64,000 nt of DNA, from NCBI RefSeq assembly GCF_004297105.1, contig NZ_SCVE01000006.1, positions 186,001-250,000 on the forward strand, in the 5' to 3' direction. The notes under the pieces were generated by a model that did not search any database, was not told where the DNA came from, and worked only from the letters and a program-made list of their open reading frames with translations. Both the position numbers and the translations under genes were made by a program. The stretch is from Herbiconiux sp. (GTDB lineage Bacteria; Actinomycetota; Actinomycetes; Actinomycetales; Microbacteriaceae). This document shows, piece by piece, positions 8,392 to 17,290 of the stretch (positions are counted from its first letter, which is position 1; the number at the start of each line of letters is the position of its first letter).

Positions 8392-9843
8392 ATGAGCGTG
8401 AATGATCGAGTCCGCACCGCGAGCACATCCGGGAGCCCCGGGAGCACAGCAGAGCCGAACGGCGCGAAGGCGCCATCCGGCCTCAAGCGCATCGTCGCCG
8501 CCTCCATGGTGGGCACGGTCGTCGAGTGGTACGAGTTCTTCCTCTACGCCACCGCGGCGAGCCTGGTGTTCGGCACCGTGTTCTTCCCGAACGCGGGCAG
8601 CCAGCTCGACGGCATCATCGCCGCGTTCCTCACCTATGCGGTGGGCTTCATCGCTCGCCCGCTCGGCGGCATCGTGTTCGGCCAGATCGGTGACCGCTTC
8701 GGCCGCAAGCACACCCTGCAGGTGACCATCATCATGATCGGTGTCGCCACCTTCCTCATCGGCTGTCTGCCCGGCTTCGACACCGTCGGCTACTGGGCGC
8801 CCGCGCTGCTCGTGGCGCTGCGCTTCATCCAGGGCTTCGCCCTCGGCGGCGAGTGGGGCGGGGCGGTGCTGCTGGTGGCGGAGCAGAGCCCCGACCGGTC
8901 GCGCGGCTTCTGGTCGAGCTGGCCGCAGGCGGCGGTGCCGGTGGGCAACCTGCTCGCCACCCTCGTGCTGCTCACGATGTCGACCATCCTGCCGGCCGAC
9001 CAGTTCCTCGGCTGGGGCTGGCGCGTCGCGTTCTGGCTCTCGGCCGTGATCGTGCTGGTGGGCTACTACATCCGCAAGCACGTCAGCGAGGCGCCGATCT
9101 TCCTCGAGGCGCGGGCGAAGGTCGAGGCCGAGAAGGCCGTGAGCTACGGGGTGTTCGAGGTGGTGCGCCGCTACCCCAAGGGCGTTCTGAAGGCGATGGG
9201 CCTGCGCTTCGCGGAGAACATCCTCTACTACATCATCGTGAGCTTCTCGATCGTGTATCTCGTGACGGTGCACCAGTACAACACCAGCCAGCTCCTGCTG
9301 GCACTGCTCATCGCCCACGCGGTGCATTTCGCCGTCATCCCACAGGTGGGAAGGCTCTGCGACCGCATCGGCCGCAAGCCCGTGTACTTCGCGGGCGCCG
9401 TGCTCGGCGCCACCTGGGCGTTCTTCGCCTTCCCGATGTTCGACACCCTGAACCCGGTGCTGATCGTGCTGGCCGTCACCATCGGCCTCTGCTTCCACGC
9501 TCTCATGTACGCGGGCCAGCCGGCCATCATGGCCGAACTCTTCCCCACCCGGATGCGCTACTCCGGTGTCTCCCTCGGCTACCAGGTGACGTCGATCGTG
9601 GCGGGGTCGCTCGCGCCGATCATCGCCTCCGCGCTGCTGCAGCGCTTCGACTCCTGGATCCCCGTGGCGCTCTACATCGTGGCCGCCTGCGTGGTGACGC
9701 TGGTCGCAGTGGTGACGCTGCGCGAGACCCGGGGAGCCTCACTGCGGGCGATCGACGCCGAGGATGCGCGGCGATTCGAGCTGGCTCCCGCCGGCTCCTC
9801 CGCTACCGGTTCCACCACCGACCCGTCCGGCGTGCGATCGTGA
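8392..9843 (+). CDS. MFS transporter, metabolite:H+ symporter (MHS) type
   Basis: A 483-residue major facilitator with 12 helices. The stretch GTVVEWYEFFLYATAASLVF followed by RPLGGIVFGQIGDRFGRK is the signature of the metabolite:H+ symporter family (shikimate, alpha-ketoglutarate, proline/betaine and short organic acids). The ATG at 8392 has GAGGAG about 6 bp upstream. The next gene, a 3-hydroxybutyrate dehydrogenase, starts inside the stop codon (GTGA overlap), so the likely cargo is 3-hydroxybutyrate or a related short-chain acid. That substrate is inferred from context. Confidence 0.88.
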   Translation: MSVNDRVRTASTSGSPGSTAEPNGAKAPSGLKRIVAASMVGTVVEWYEFFLYATAASLVFGTVFFPNAGSQLDGIIAAFLTYAVGFIARPLGGIVFGQIGDRFGRKHTLQVTIIMIGVATFLIGCLPGFDTVGYWAPALLVALRFIQGFALGGEWGGAVLLVAEQSPDRSRGFWSSWPQAAVPVGNLLATLVLLTMSTILPADQFLGWGWRVAFWLSAVIVLVGYYIRKHVSEAPIFLEARAKVEAEKAVSYGVFEVVRRYPKGVLKAMGLRFAENILYYIIVSFSIVYLVTVHQYNTSQLLLALLIAHAVHFAVIPQVGRLCDRIGRKPVYFAGAVLGATWAFFAFPMFDTLNPVLIVLAVTIGLCFHALMYAGQPAIMAELFPTRMRYSGVSLGYQVTSIVAGSLAPIIASALLQRFDSWIPVALYIVAACVVTLVAVVTLRETRGASLRAIDAEDARRFELAPAGSSATGSTTDPSGVRS

Positions 9844-10619
9844 CCGCCCCGGAGCGCTCCCTGACGCTCCGTGGCCGCCGCGCCCTCGTCACCGGGGGTG
9901 CGGCCGGCATCGGCGCCGCCGTGGTGCGCGATCTCGCGGCCCGCGGCGCCGATGTCACCGTGGCGGATCGCGATGCCCGCGGGGCGGAGTCCCTCGCGCG
10001 GGAGGTGGGCGGCACCCCGTGGAGCATCGATCTCGCCGACTCGGCGGCGCTCTCGGATGCATCGCTCGCAGCCCGACTCGGAGACATCGACATCCTCGTC
10101 AACAACGCGGGCATCCAGCACGTCAGCCCCATCGAGGACTTCGATCCGGCGATGTTCCGCACGATCCTCGCCGTGATGGTGGAGGCGCCGTTCCTGCTCG
10201 TGCGGGCCGCGCTGCCGGGCATGTACGCGCGGGGCTTCGGCCGCATCGTGAACGTCTCGTCGGTGCACGGGTTGCGCGCATCCGTGTTCAAGAGCGCCTA
10301 TGTCACGGCGAAGCACGGTCTCGAGGGGCTGTCGAAGGCCACCGCGCTCGAGGGCGGCGCGCACGGGGTGACGAGCAACTGCGTGAACCCCGGATACGTG
10401 CGCACCGCGCTGGTGGAGAAGCAGCTGGCCGATCAGGCGGAGCTGCACGGCATCCCCGAGGAGGAGGTGCTGTCGAAGATCCTGCTCACCGAGAGCGTGA
10501 TCAAGCGGCTCGTCGAGCCGCGCGAGGTGGCGTCGCTCGTGGGGTGGCTGACGTCGGACGACGCCGCGATGGTCACCGGGGCGAGCTACACGATGGACGG
10601 CGGATGGTCGGCGCACTGA
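9840..10619 (+). CDS. bdhA: 3-hydroxybutyrate dehydrogenase-like SDR
   Basis: A 259-residue short-chain dehydrogenase. The NAD-binding motif TGGAAGIG starts at residue 18, the LVNNAG motif is at about 86-91, and the catalytic Ser (S140/S141), Tyr154 and Lys158 (YVTAK) are present. The region VNPGYVRTALVEKQLADQAELHGI closely resembles D-3-hydroxybutyrate dehydrogenases, which convert 3-hydroxybutyrate to acetoacetate with NAD+. The GTG start overlaps the transporter stop by four bases, so the two genes form an operon, probably under the divergent LysR. Other SDR substrates cannot be excluded. Confidence 0.85.
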   Translation: MTAPERSLTLRGRRALVTGGAAGIGAAVVRDLAARGADVTVADRDARGAESLAREVGGTPWSIDLADSAALSDASLAARLGDIDILVNNAGIQHVSPIEDFDPAMFRTILAVMVEAPFLLVRAALPGMYARGFGRIVNVSSVHGLRASVFKSAYVTAKHGLEGLSKATALEGGAHGVTSNCVNPGYVRTALVEKQLADQAELHGIPEEEVLSKILLTESVIKRLVEPREVASLVGWLTSDDAAMVTGASYTMDGGWSAH

Positions 10620-10655
10620 GCCGACTCGACCGGTTGCGGGATGGGCGGCTCTGTC

Positions 10656-10667
10656 TAGGCTGGAAGG
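10656..10667 (+). promoter_or_regulatory. Leaderless -10 box for the DUF1992 gene
   Basis: TAGGCT is followed by six bases and the GTG at 10668. The six bases (GGAAGG) also resemble a ribosome-binding site, but they lie too close to the start to act as one. Confidence 0.5.
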
Positions 10668-11291
10668 GTGGCGGAGAACAAGGATCGGCGTGACTCGCGG
10701 CTGAACGTGGCGCGGTATCAGGTGGAGAAGTTCGCGGCCGAGCTCGACCCCGAGGGTGCGGGAGCGTCATCTCGTTCCGCAGACACCGAGGCCGACGCCG
10801 GCCAGACCACGATGGATCAGCGCGCGCAGTTCGTGGAGATCCAGATCCAGCAGGCGATGCGCCGCGGCGACTTCGACGACCTTCCGGGCGCGGGTAAACC
10901 GCTCACGGGCCTCGGCGGCACCTATGACCCCGACTGGTGGATCCGCCGCAAGATCGAGCGCGAACGCCTCACCGGGCTCGGCCCGCCGGCGCTGACCCTG
11001 CGCACCGAGCACGCCGAGCTCGAGCAGCAGCTCGACGCCCTGCCCACCGAGCACGCCGTGCGCGAGCGTCTCACCGACTTCAACCGGCGCGTGGTCGAGG
11101 CGCGCCGCCAGCTGCAGGGCGGGCCACCCGTGGTCACCCCGACCCGGGACATCGACACGGAGGTCGAGGCGTGGCGTGCGCGTCGTGACTCCCGCCAGGC
11201 GGCGGCGCGCGCCGAACGGGAGCGGGCCGAGGCCGAGCTCGCCGCCCTCCCCTGGCGCGAACGCCGCCGCGCCCGGCGCGCGACCCGCTGA
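10668..11291 (+). CDS. DUF1992 (DnaJ-homologue subfamily C 28-like) protein
   Basis: A 207-residue soluble protein whose centre, VEIQIQQAMRRGDFDDLPGAGKPL followed by PDWWIRRKIERE, is the DUF1992 domain seen in YhdN-like bacterial proteins and in eukaryotic DNAJC28. Function in bacteria is not established. A long Arg/Ala/Glu-rich helical tail (about residues 165-207) looks like a coiled coil. It is followed by a single copy of the TTGCCACA palindrome and a convergent acyltransferase gene. Confidence 0.82.
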   Translation: MAENKDRRDSRLNVARYQVEKFAAELDPEGAGASSRSADTEADAGQTTMDQRAQFVEIQIQQAMRRGDFDDLPGAGKPLTGLGGTYDPDWWIRRKIERERLTGLGPPALTLRTEHAELEQQLDALPTEHAVRERLTDFNRRVVEARRQLQGGPPVVTPTRDIDTEVEAWRARRDSRQAAARAERERAEAELAALPWRERRRARRATR

Positions 11292-11308
11292 CCCGCCCGC
11301 ACCCACAT

Positions 11309-11362
11309 CGACTTGCCACAACATGTGGCAAGTCGCACTCCGATCCCACAGTTCGCGTCAAG
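11309..11362. repeat. Single copy of the bipartite TTGCCACA element
   Basis: A perfect 12-bp inverted repeat, CGACTTGCCACA-ACA-TGTGGCAAGTCG, lies between convergent genes. Exactly 32 bp after its TTGCC, a degenerate partner (CCCACAGTTCGCGTCAAG, 11345-11362) matches the second half of the units found at 3444-3728. The conserved 32-bp offset argues that the two halves form one element. The remaining 80 bp before the acyltransferase stop hold nothing I recognise. Confidence 0.75.
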
Positions 11363-11441
11363 TGGATGGGCGGTCACCCGGAACGGCGCACGACCATTCC
11401 ACCGCGCTACCGGGATCGGCGAGTCCCGAGCCGGCGGTCGG

Positions 11442-13775
11442 CTACATGAGCCCCTGGGCCGCCAGCTCCCAGCGCAAGGCTGGGGCGATGTGCTCCGAGT
11501 ACTCCGGCGTCATGTGCACCGTGTCGTACTTCGTGGGCCGGGTGCCCGCGAACGCCGGGCAGTAGCCCTGGGCGCAGCTGAACGGCAGGGAGCTGATGTA
11601 ATGGTCGCCGGTTCCGGATGCCGCGAGAGCCGCCGTCGTGGCCGCCTCGAAGTCGGTCCAGGCCTGGTCGACCCCGGTGTTGCAATCCTGGGGGCTCGTC
11701 ACCGGCGAGTAGCAGGTGCCGAGATCGGCGCCGAGCGGCGGCGGCGCGAGGTACACGATGTGGCCGGGCACCCCGTACTCCGCCGTCTCCGCGACGGTCG
11801 ACGCCACCAGATCGGTGGCCGAGAGCGGGCGGCCGGTGTCGGTCTGCCCGAGAGCGAACGCGTTCGACACCACCACGAGCTGCGGAGCATCCGCCGCGAT
11901 CATGGCCGCCACGTCGTTCTTGCGCTGCGGGCAGGAGTCCATCACGCCGGCGCCGCCGTTCTGAACGAGCACGTCGGTGAACCGGCACCCGTACAGGCCG
12001 ATCGCAGTGACCTTCCAGGCCCCGCCGCTGTTCTCGGCGAGCCATTTGAAGGCCGGCGCGTAGGCGAGCGCCGTCGAGTCGCCCACGAGGTAGAGGTGGT
12101 TCGGTGCGTCGCCGCTCCCCCAGGTGCAGCTGCCCTCATCCGGGGTCGCACCGACCTCGAAGCAGGCATTGGCCGGGTTGCGGCTCGAGTTCTGCGCGAT
12201 GGCGGTGTCCATCGACGGCGAGAGATCGGATGGCCACTCCGTGGCGCCCGCGGCCGCCCAGAGGTCGGCTTGCAGCTGGTCTTCGGGGTTCGTCGCCGAA
12301 GGGTCGACCGCCGTGCCGTCGGGCGATCCGCTTCCGCCGAGGATGTCGCCGGCCGCCGGCCCCGAGGGCAGAGCGAGATCGAAGGGACCGCTGCCCCGCA
12401 CCGAGAGCTGCACGGTGACAGCCACCACCACCACGATCACGATCGCGCCGATCGACGAGAGGATGAACTGGGCCCCGAACCGGTCGCGCCAGTCCTGCCA
12501 CTCCTCACGACGCTGTTCACGTCGGGCCTCCCGCACCTGGGCGGCGGCCGACGGATCAGCGGGATCCGCTGATCCGTGCGCATCCGCCGGCCCGCGCCCC
12601 CGAGGCTCGAGCCAGGGCGACCGATGCAGGGGCTGCTCGATCAGGTAGTACGTCACGAGGGCGATCGCGAACGCCAGACCGAGGATGACCAGGTTCACCT
12701 CGAGTCCGGCCGGCAGCAGCATCAGCACGAACACGAGCACGGGGAAGTGCCAGAGGTAGAGCGAGTACGACAGGCCGCCGATGTAGCTCGTCACCGGGTT
12801 CACGATCGGGAACAGATGTCTCTGCGCACCGCCGACGCCCGCCAGGATCACCATGGCCGTCGCGAGCACCGGCAGCGCCGCCCAGGGCCCTGGGAACGGC
12901 ATGGCGTCGTCGATCAGGAAGAAGGATGCCACGACCCCCACGAGTCCGGCCCACCCGCCGAGCACCCGCAGCGCCAGGGGCAGTCGCGCGAACAACGGCG
13001 CACCGACCGCGATCAGCCCTCCGACGCCGAGCTCCCACACCCGGGTGAGCGTGGAGAAGTAGGCGACCGTGGGCGTCGACTCGGTCTGCAGCACGGCGAA
13101 CGCGAACGAGGCCAGCGAGATCGCGCCGAGCAGAACGCCCACGAGCACCCGGAGACGGATGCGCCGGGCCCGCGCGGCCGCGGCGTCGGCCGCGGCGGCA
13201 TCCGTTCCCGCTGCGACCGCCCGCGTGCCGCGGAGCACGAGGGCGACCACGATCACCACGATCCACGGCCACACCAGGTAGAACTGCTCCTCCACCGACA
13301 GCGACCAGAAGTGCTGCAACGGCGACACCGCATCGGCGGCGTGGAAGTAGTCGGTGCCCTGGGCCGCGAAGTGCCAGTTGACCACGAAGAAGAACGAGTA
13401 GACGGCGTCGCCCACGGTGGACCAGAAGCGCGGCTGGTTGAAGAGGAAGTAGGCCCCCACCACGGTCGCCACGAGCACGGTCACGGCGGCGGGCGCGATG
13501 CGGCGCATCCGTCGACCGTAGAAGCGGCGCAGCGAGACCGAGCCGTGGGTCTCGCCATCGCGCAGCAGGAGACCGGTGATGAGGAAGCCGGAGATGACGA
13601 AGAACACGTCGACCCCCACGAAGCCACCGCTCGGCCAGCCGACCACGTGGCCCAGGATGACGGCCGTGACGGCGAGCGCTCGGAGGCCCTGGATGTCGGC
13701 GCGGGTGCGGTTCGGCGACGCCGCCGCACCGTCTGTGGGCGCGGTGGGCGGCGTGGTCTGGGTGATGGTGGTCAC
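11442..13775 (-). CDS. Acyltransferase 3 / SGNH fusion, OatA-like surface O-acyltransferase
   Basis: A 777-residue protein with two parts. Residues about 25-400 form the acyltransferase-3 membrane domain (about ten helices), with IQGLRALAV, the catalytic-type histidine in ILGHVVG, and FFVISGFLITGLLL. Residues about 530-777 form an extracytoplasmic SGNH hydrolase domain with GDS in YLVGDSTALAYAP and a C-terminal DTVHM supplying Asp and His. Such fusions O-acetylate cell-wall or other surface glycans (OatA type). It starts at a GTG preceded by GGGGAGC. The acceptor sugar here is unknown. A LacI-type palindrome lies about 40 bp upstream. Confidence 0.9.
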   Translation of the reverse strand: MTTITQTTPPTAPTDGAAASPNRTRADIQGLRALAVTAVILGHVVGWPSGGFVGVDVFFVISGFLITGLLLRDGETHGSVSLRRFYGRRMRRIAPAAVTVLVATVVGAYFLFNQPRFWSTVGDAVYSFFFVVNWHFAAQGTDYFHAADAVSPLQHFWSLSVEEQFYLVWPWIVVIVVALVLRGTRAVAAGTDAAAADAAAARARRIRLRVLVGVLLGAISLASFAFAVLQTESTPTVAYFSTLTRVWELGVGGLIAVGAPLFARLPLALRVLGGWAGLVGVVASFFLIDDAMPFPGPWAALPVLATAMVILAGVGGAQRHLFPIVNPVTSYIGGLSYSLYLWHFPVLVFVLMLLPAGLEVNLVILGLAFAIALVTYYLIEQPLHRSPWLEPRGRGPADAHGSADPADPSAAAQVREARREQRREEWQDWRDRFGAQFILSSIGAIVIVVVVAVTVQLSVRGSGPFDLALPSGPAAGDILGGSGSPDGTAVDPSATNPEDQLQADLWAAAGATEWPSDLSPSMDTAIAQNSSRNPANACFEVGATPDEGSCTWGSGDAPNHLYLVGDSTALAYAPAFKWLAENSGGAWKVTAIGLYGCRFTDVLVQNGGAGVMDSCPQRKNDVAAMIAADAPQLVVVSNAFALGQTDTGRPLSATDLVASTVAETAEYGVPGHIVYLAPPPLGADLGTCYSPVTSPQDCNTGVDQAWTDFEAATTAALAASGTGDHYISSLPFSCAQGYCPAFAGTRPTKYDTVHMTPEYSEHIAPALRWELAAQGLM

Positions 13776-13815
13776 GGTGCTCCCCGGGTGTTCAGCGACA
13801 CGAGCCTACCGGCTC

Positions 13816-13829
13816 TGAGAGCGCTCTCT
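13816..13829. promoter_or_regulatory. Candidate LacI-family operator upstream of the acyltransferase
   Basis: TGAGAGCGCTCTCT contains the perfect 12-bp palindrome GAGAGCGCTCTC with a central GCGC, the hallmark of LacI/GalR-family operators. It lies 41-54 bp upstream of the acyltransferase GTG, where it could block transcription. No LacI-family gene is in the window. Confidence 0.4.
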
Positions 13830-13847
13830 GCGCGCGATGGGGCGCGC

Positions 13848-15695
13848 TCAGCTGGCGGCGCGGAGGGCCTTCCGCGCCCGGGCGGCAGTGGCGAGCGCGG
13901 CGCGCGATCGCTCGAGCGAACGCTGATAGAGCACGCCGTACACGAACGAGCTCTCACCCGCGGCTTCCGCACGCGGCGCGATGAGCAGCACGTACTCGCC
14001 GAAGAGCCGCGCGTCACGGTGCTCGCCCAGAGCATCCTGCAACCGTTCCGCGGCGTCGCCGAGGAGGCCGGCCGCGACACCGAGCGGCGCATCCGGGGCA
14101 CCGGTGGCGAACTCGGCGAGGTGCCGCAGCCGACGGGCCGACTTGCGCGACTCGTGCACGGCCGCCTCGGCCCGGGCCGTCACCACCGGGTCGCTGCCGA
14201 AGACGGCTGCGGCGCGACTCCGGCTCACCGACAGGCGCTCGGCCTTCCTCGCCGCACGCAGCAGCACCGCCTTCGATTCGCGCCGGGCGGAGTCGGGGGC
14301 GCCGCCCGACGGGGTCAGGCCCTCCACCGCGTCGAGCAGCCGAAAATACGGCGCGTTCGACATCCACTCGAGCAGCCGCTCATGCGCTGCATCGTGCTCG
14401 GCACGGGTGGCCGCAACCAGCCGATCGCGCGCCGCCGGGTCGTCGACGCCGCGGTCGTCGCGCACCGCGTCGAGCGCCGCCTCCGCCCACTCGGCGCGCA
14501 CCTCGAGGTCGCGCACCTCGCCGAGGATGCCGCCGAACCGAGCGAGCGACGCCCGCACCTCCTGCAGCGCGCTCGGCGCGAAGAGGTGCTTGTGGCCCGC
14601 CAGCACGTTCCGCAGCCGACGAACGGTGGTGCGTTGCCGGTGCACCGCATCGGGCGCATCGGCGCGCACCGCGGGGTCGAGGGCCACGAGCTGTTCGCCC
14701 AGATCGCGCAGGCCGGCGAGCACGACGTCGGCGGCATCGGCATCAGCATCGGCGGGAGGAACGGATGCAGCCTTCTTCGTGGCCTTCGATGCCTTGGCGC
14801 CCTTCTCCGCACGCTTGGCGCTCTTCTCCGCACCCTTGGCCTCCTCTGCGGCGCCCTTCACGCCCTTCACGCCCTTCGTGCCGTTCGTGCCTTTCTTCGC
14901 GGCATTCGCGGATGCGGCGGATGCGGCGGCCTTCGCTCCTACCACCGGTGAGACCTCCGCCCCGGCATCCGTGGATGCGCCCTCCCCCGCACCTCTCGCC
15001 GCATCCGGTGTGCGGCCGAGCCCGGTGCGCCCGAGCGCCTGTGCGAGCTTCGAGACACTCGGCGACACCGTGGCCCCGGCCGCGAACAGTCGCTTTTCAA
15101 CCGCATCGAGCACCGCGGCGCGGCCGTCGGCCGTCGCGGGCGCGCCCGGCCCGAGCTCGGCCTCCCACTCGCGCCACAGTCGCACGCTGCCCTCACGGGA
15201 GTCCGTGCCGGTCACCGTGTCGTCGGCGATCTCCACGACGACACGGCCGTCGGCGTCGAGCAGTTCGACGATCGACCGGCTGGTGCGCACGGCGGCGAGC
15301 GGCGAGAGCGCCCGGTCGCGCACGTGCACGAGCACGGCGGCGCGAACCGCCGCCGGAACCCCGTCCGCGGAACCAGCATCCTGACCCGGATCTGCCTCGA
15401 GCGGCCACTGCAGCTCGGTGCGGCCTTCGACCGCCGGAAGCTTCACGTGCCAGCCCTCGTCGTGGCCGCCCACCCGGCGACGCAGCGCGATCTTCGCGCG
15501 CGCCAAGGCGAGGTCGGCCGTGTCGAAGTAGACCGCCTCGAGCACGAAGGGCTCGTGCGCCTCGGCCGCCACGATGTGCACTCCCACGGCGTCACCGACC
15601 CCTACCAGGTCGGGCAGGTGCTCGGTGTCGACCGCGTACTTGCGCTCGATCTCGACCTGGGTCGTGTGGGACTCGTCCGGGTGCGTCTGGCTCAT
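13848..15695 (-). CDS. CYTH-CHAD domain protein
   Basis: A 615-residue fusion. The N-terminal CYTH (triphosphate tunnel) domain begins with the signature EIERKYAV and continues to about residue 200, with alternating charged strands such as IALRRRVGGHDEGWHVKLP. A Lys/Ala/Gly-rich low-complexity linker (about residues 255-330, repeats of KG and AEKSAKRAEKG) leads to a C-terminal CHAD domain of His/Arg-rich helices (VHRQRTTVRRLRNVL, HESRKSARRLRHLAEF). CHAD domains bind polyphosphate and CYTH enzymes act on triphosphates, so a role in polyphosphate binding or hydrolysis is likely. Start chosen at MSQTHPDE with GGGGAGG upstream; the open frame beyond that is antisense shadow. Confidence 0.9.
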   Translation of the reverse strand: MSQTHPDESHTTQVEIERKYAVDTEHLPDLVGVGDAVGVHIVAAEAHEPFVLEAVYFDTADLALARAKIALRRRVGGHDEGWHVKLPAVEGRTELQWPLEADPGQDAGSADGVPAAVRAAVLVHVRDRALSPLAAVRTSRSIVELLDADGRVVVEIADDTVTGTDSREGSVRLWREWEAELGPGAPATADGRAAVLDAVEKRLFAAGATVSPSVSKLAQALGRTGLGRTPDAARGAGEGASTDAGAEVSPVVGAKAAASAASANAAKKGTNGTKGVKGVKGAAEEAKGAEKSAKRAEKGAKASKATKKAASVPPADADADAADVVLAGLRDLGEQLVALDPAVRADAPDAVHRQRTTVRRLRNVLAGHKHLFAPSALQEVRASLARFGGILGEVRDLEVRAEWAEAALDAVRDDRGVDDPAARDRLVAATRAEHDAAHERLLEWMSNAPYFRLLDAVEGLTPSGGAPDSARRESKAVLLRAARKAERLSVSRSRAAAVFGSDPVVTARAEAAVHESRKSARRLRHLAEFATGAPDAPLGVAAGLLGDAAERLQDALGEHRDARLFGEYVLLIAPRAEAAGESSFVYGVLYQRSLERSRAALATAARARKALRAAS

Positions 15696-15804
15696 ACGTC
15701 GATCCTCCCCTGTCGGAGGTCGCCCTGCCGCCCCCGGCCGGGAATTCAGGGACGGTCGGCGCGTTCGCCCACGACCCGAGCACAGCGGGAGCACACTGTG
15801 AACC

Positions 15805-16710
15805 GTGTCATCCCCCGTTCTCGTGCTGGTCACCCGCCCGTCGGGCGCGACAGTTCCGTCGAGCGGACCGGGAGCGGATGGCGCGGGCTTCGCCCTCGCC
15901 GATCCCGGTCTCCCCCACATCAGCGTGCTCGACCTCGGCGTCACCCGCGGGGACGGGATCTTCGAGAGCGTCTCGGTGATCGCCGGCGTGGCACCCGCCA
16001 TCGAAGCGCACCTCGACCGGTTCGCCGCCTCCGCGCGAGCGCTCGATCTACCCGATCCCGACCGCACCGTGTGGTCGCGAGCCTTCGAGGCCGCCGTCGC
16101 CGCGCATCCGGATGCCTCCACCGGCGCGAATCTGGCCGCCAAACTCGTGTTGACCCGGGGCATCGAGGGAGACGGCCGGCCGACGGGCTGGATCGTGGTG
16201 CAGGTGGCGCGTGACTTCACCGCTCAGCGCGAGAACGGCATCCGCGTGGTCACCCTCGACCGCGGGTACCGGCACGACGTCGCCACTACCTCGCCGTGGC
16301 TGCTGCAAGGGGCCAAGACGCTCTCCTACGCGCTCAACACCGCCGCCCTCCGCGAAGCGGGCCGGCGCGGTGCCGACGACGTGATCTTCATCAGCTCCGA
16401 CGGCTTCGTCCTGGAGGCGCCCACCGCGAGCGTGCTGCTGCGCGAGGGCGACCGCTTCAGCACACCGTCGGCGGAACTCGGCATCCTGCCCGGCACCACC
16501 CAGCGGCGCGCCTTCGAGTTCTTCTCGGCCGAGGGCTTCGACACGGATGCACCCCGCCTGCGCGCGAGCGAGCTGGCCCGCGCCGACGCGGTGTGGCTGC
16601 TCTCGAGCGTGCGTCAGGCCGTGCCGGTGATCGAGCTCGACGGTCGACCGCTCGAGGCGGACTTCGCCCTGACGCGGCGGCTGAACGCCCACCTGGCGAC
16701 GACGCACTGA
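15805..16710 (+). CDS. pabC: Class IV aminotransferase, probably aminodeoxychorismate lyase
   Basis: A 301-residue PLP enzyme of fold type IV. The motif GDGIFESV near residue 50, the PLP lysine in LLQGAKTLSYALN, and EAPTASVLLREGD fit 4-amino-4-deoxychorismate lyase (folate pathway); branched-chain and D-amino-acid aminotransferases of the same fold are the alternatives. No other folate gene is near, so the assignment rests on sequence only. The GTG at 15805 gives the family-length protein. It is divergent from the CYTH-CHAD gene. Confidence 0.8.
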   Translation: MSSPVLVLVTRPSGATVPSSGPGADGAGFALADPGLPHISVLDLGVTRGDGIFESVSVIAGVAPAIEAHLDRFAASARALDLPDPDRTVWSRAFEAAVAAHPDASTGANLAAKLVLTRGIEGDGRPTGWIVVQVARDFTAQRENGIRVVTLDRGYRHDVATTSPWLLQGAKTLSYALNTAALREAGRRGADDVIFISSDGFVLEAPTASVLLREGDRFSTPSAELGILPGTTQRRAFEFFSAEGFDTDAPRLRASELARADAVWLLSSVRQAVPVIELDGRPLEADFALTRRLNAHLATTH

Positions 16711-16784
16711 GCGACGGGACGGGCAGGGCTCACCCCGCGAGCCGGCGGGCTGGCGTGCTGGCGTGCCACCCGTCTGCCTGCCCC

Positions 16785-17177
16785 TCAGGCGGTGCGCCCC
16801 AGCGCCTCGGCTCCCGCTGTGCGCCCGACGTTGTCTCCGACCCACCGCACCAGCGGCACCAGCAGGTCGGCGAGTTCGCGGCCGAGCGGGGTGAGACTGT
16901 AGTCGACCCTCGGCGGCACGGTGCCCGCCGATTCCCGCAGCACGAACCCGTCGCCCTCGAGCGCACGCAGCGTCTGGGCGAGCATCTTCTCGCTGATTCC
17001 CTCGATGTAGCGGTGCAGCTCACCCCACCGGCGGGGGCTCTCGGCGAGCGCCGCGAGCACGAGCACACCCCACTTGCTCGTGACGTGGTCGAGCACCACC
17101 CGGCTCGGGCAGTTCGAGGAGAACGGGTTGCCGCTCGCGGGTTCCGCGTGGATGGCCTGCCAGATGCTGTCGCTCAT
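16785..17177 (-). CDS. HxlR family transcriptional regulator
   Basis: A 130-residue winged-helix regulator. The conserved N-terminal cysteine (SSNCPSRVVLDHVTSKWGVLVL) and the helix-turn-helix with ISEKMLAQTLRALEGDGFV are the HxlR/MarR-like signature. Members often sense electrophiles, reactive aldehydes or redox change through this cysteine. It is divergent from an NAD(P)H-binding protein of the QorB type, the usual HxlR target. TAAGCT lies 6 bp before its ATG, within an inverted repeat that could give autoregulation. Confidence 0.9.
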   Translation of the reverse strand: MSDSIWQAIHAEPASGNPFSSNCPSRVVLDHVTSKWGVLVLAALAESPRRWGELHRYIEGISEKMLAQTLRALEGDGFVLRESAGTVPPRVDYSLTPLGRELADLLVPLVRWVGDNVGRTAGAEALGRTA

Positions 17178-17183
17178 CTCCCT

Positions 17184-17203
17184 AGCTTACCAAAAAGTGG
17201 GTA
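17184..17203. promoter_or_regulatory. HxlR -10 box and candidate HxlR operator
   Basis: On the minus strand TAAGCT lies six bases before the HxlR ATG (leaderless arrangement). It overlaps an inverted repeat, TACC (17188-17191) and GGTA (17200-17203), inside the only AT-rich stretch of the divergent spacer. HxlR sites often contain such GTAC-like half-sites; the assignment is positional. Confidence 0.45.
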
Positions 17204-17290
17204 CCACTGATTGGGAAGGATAGACACCGGGCGGTGGTTCACCCCTTCGAACGGCCCGCGAGTGCGGGCCACGGAAAGGGATCGCAGATC

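Noticed and set aside
12576..14951. Plus-strand open frame of 791 codons opposite the acyltransferase and CYTH-CHAD genes
   Set aside because: Its product is His/Arg/Glu-rich without any domain, and the opposite strand carries two clear protein families. It is a high-GC antisense shadow.
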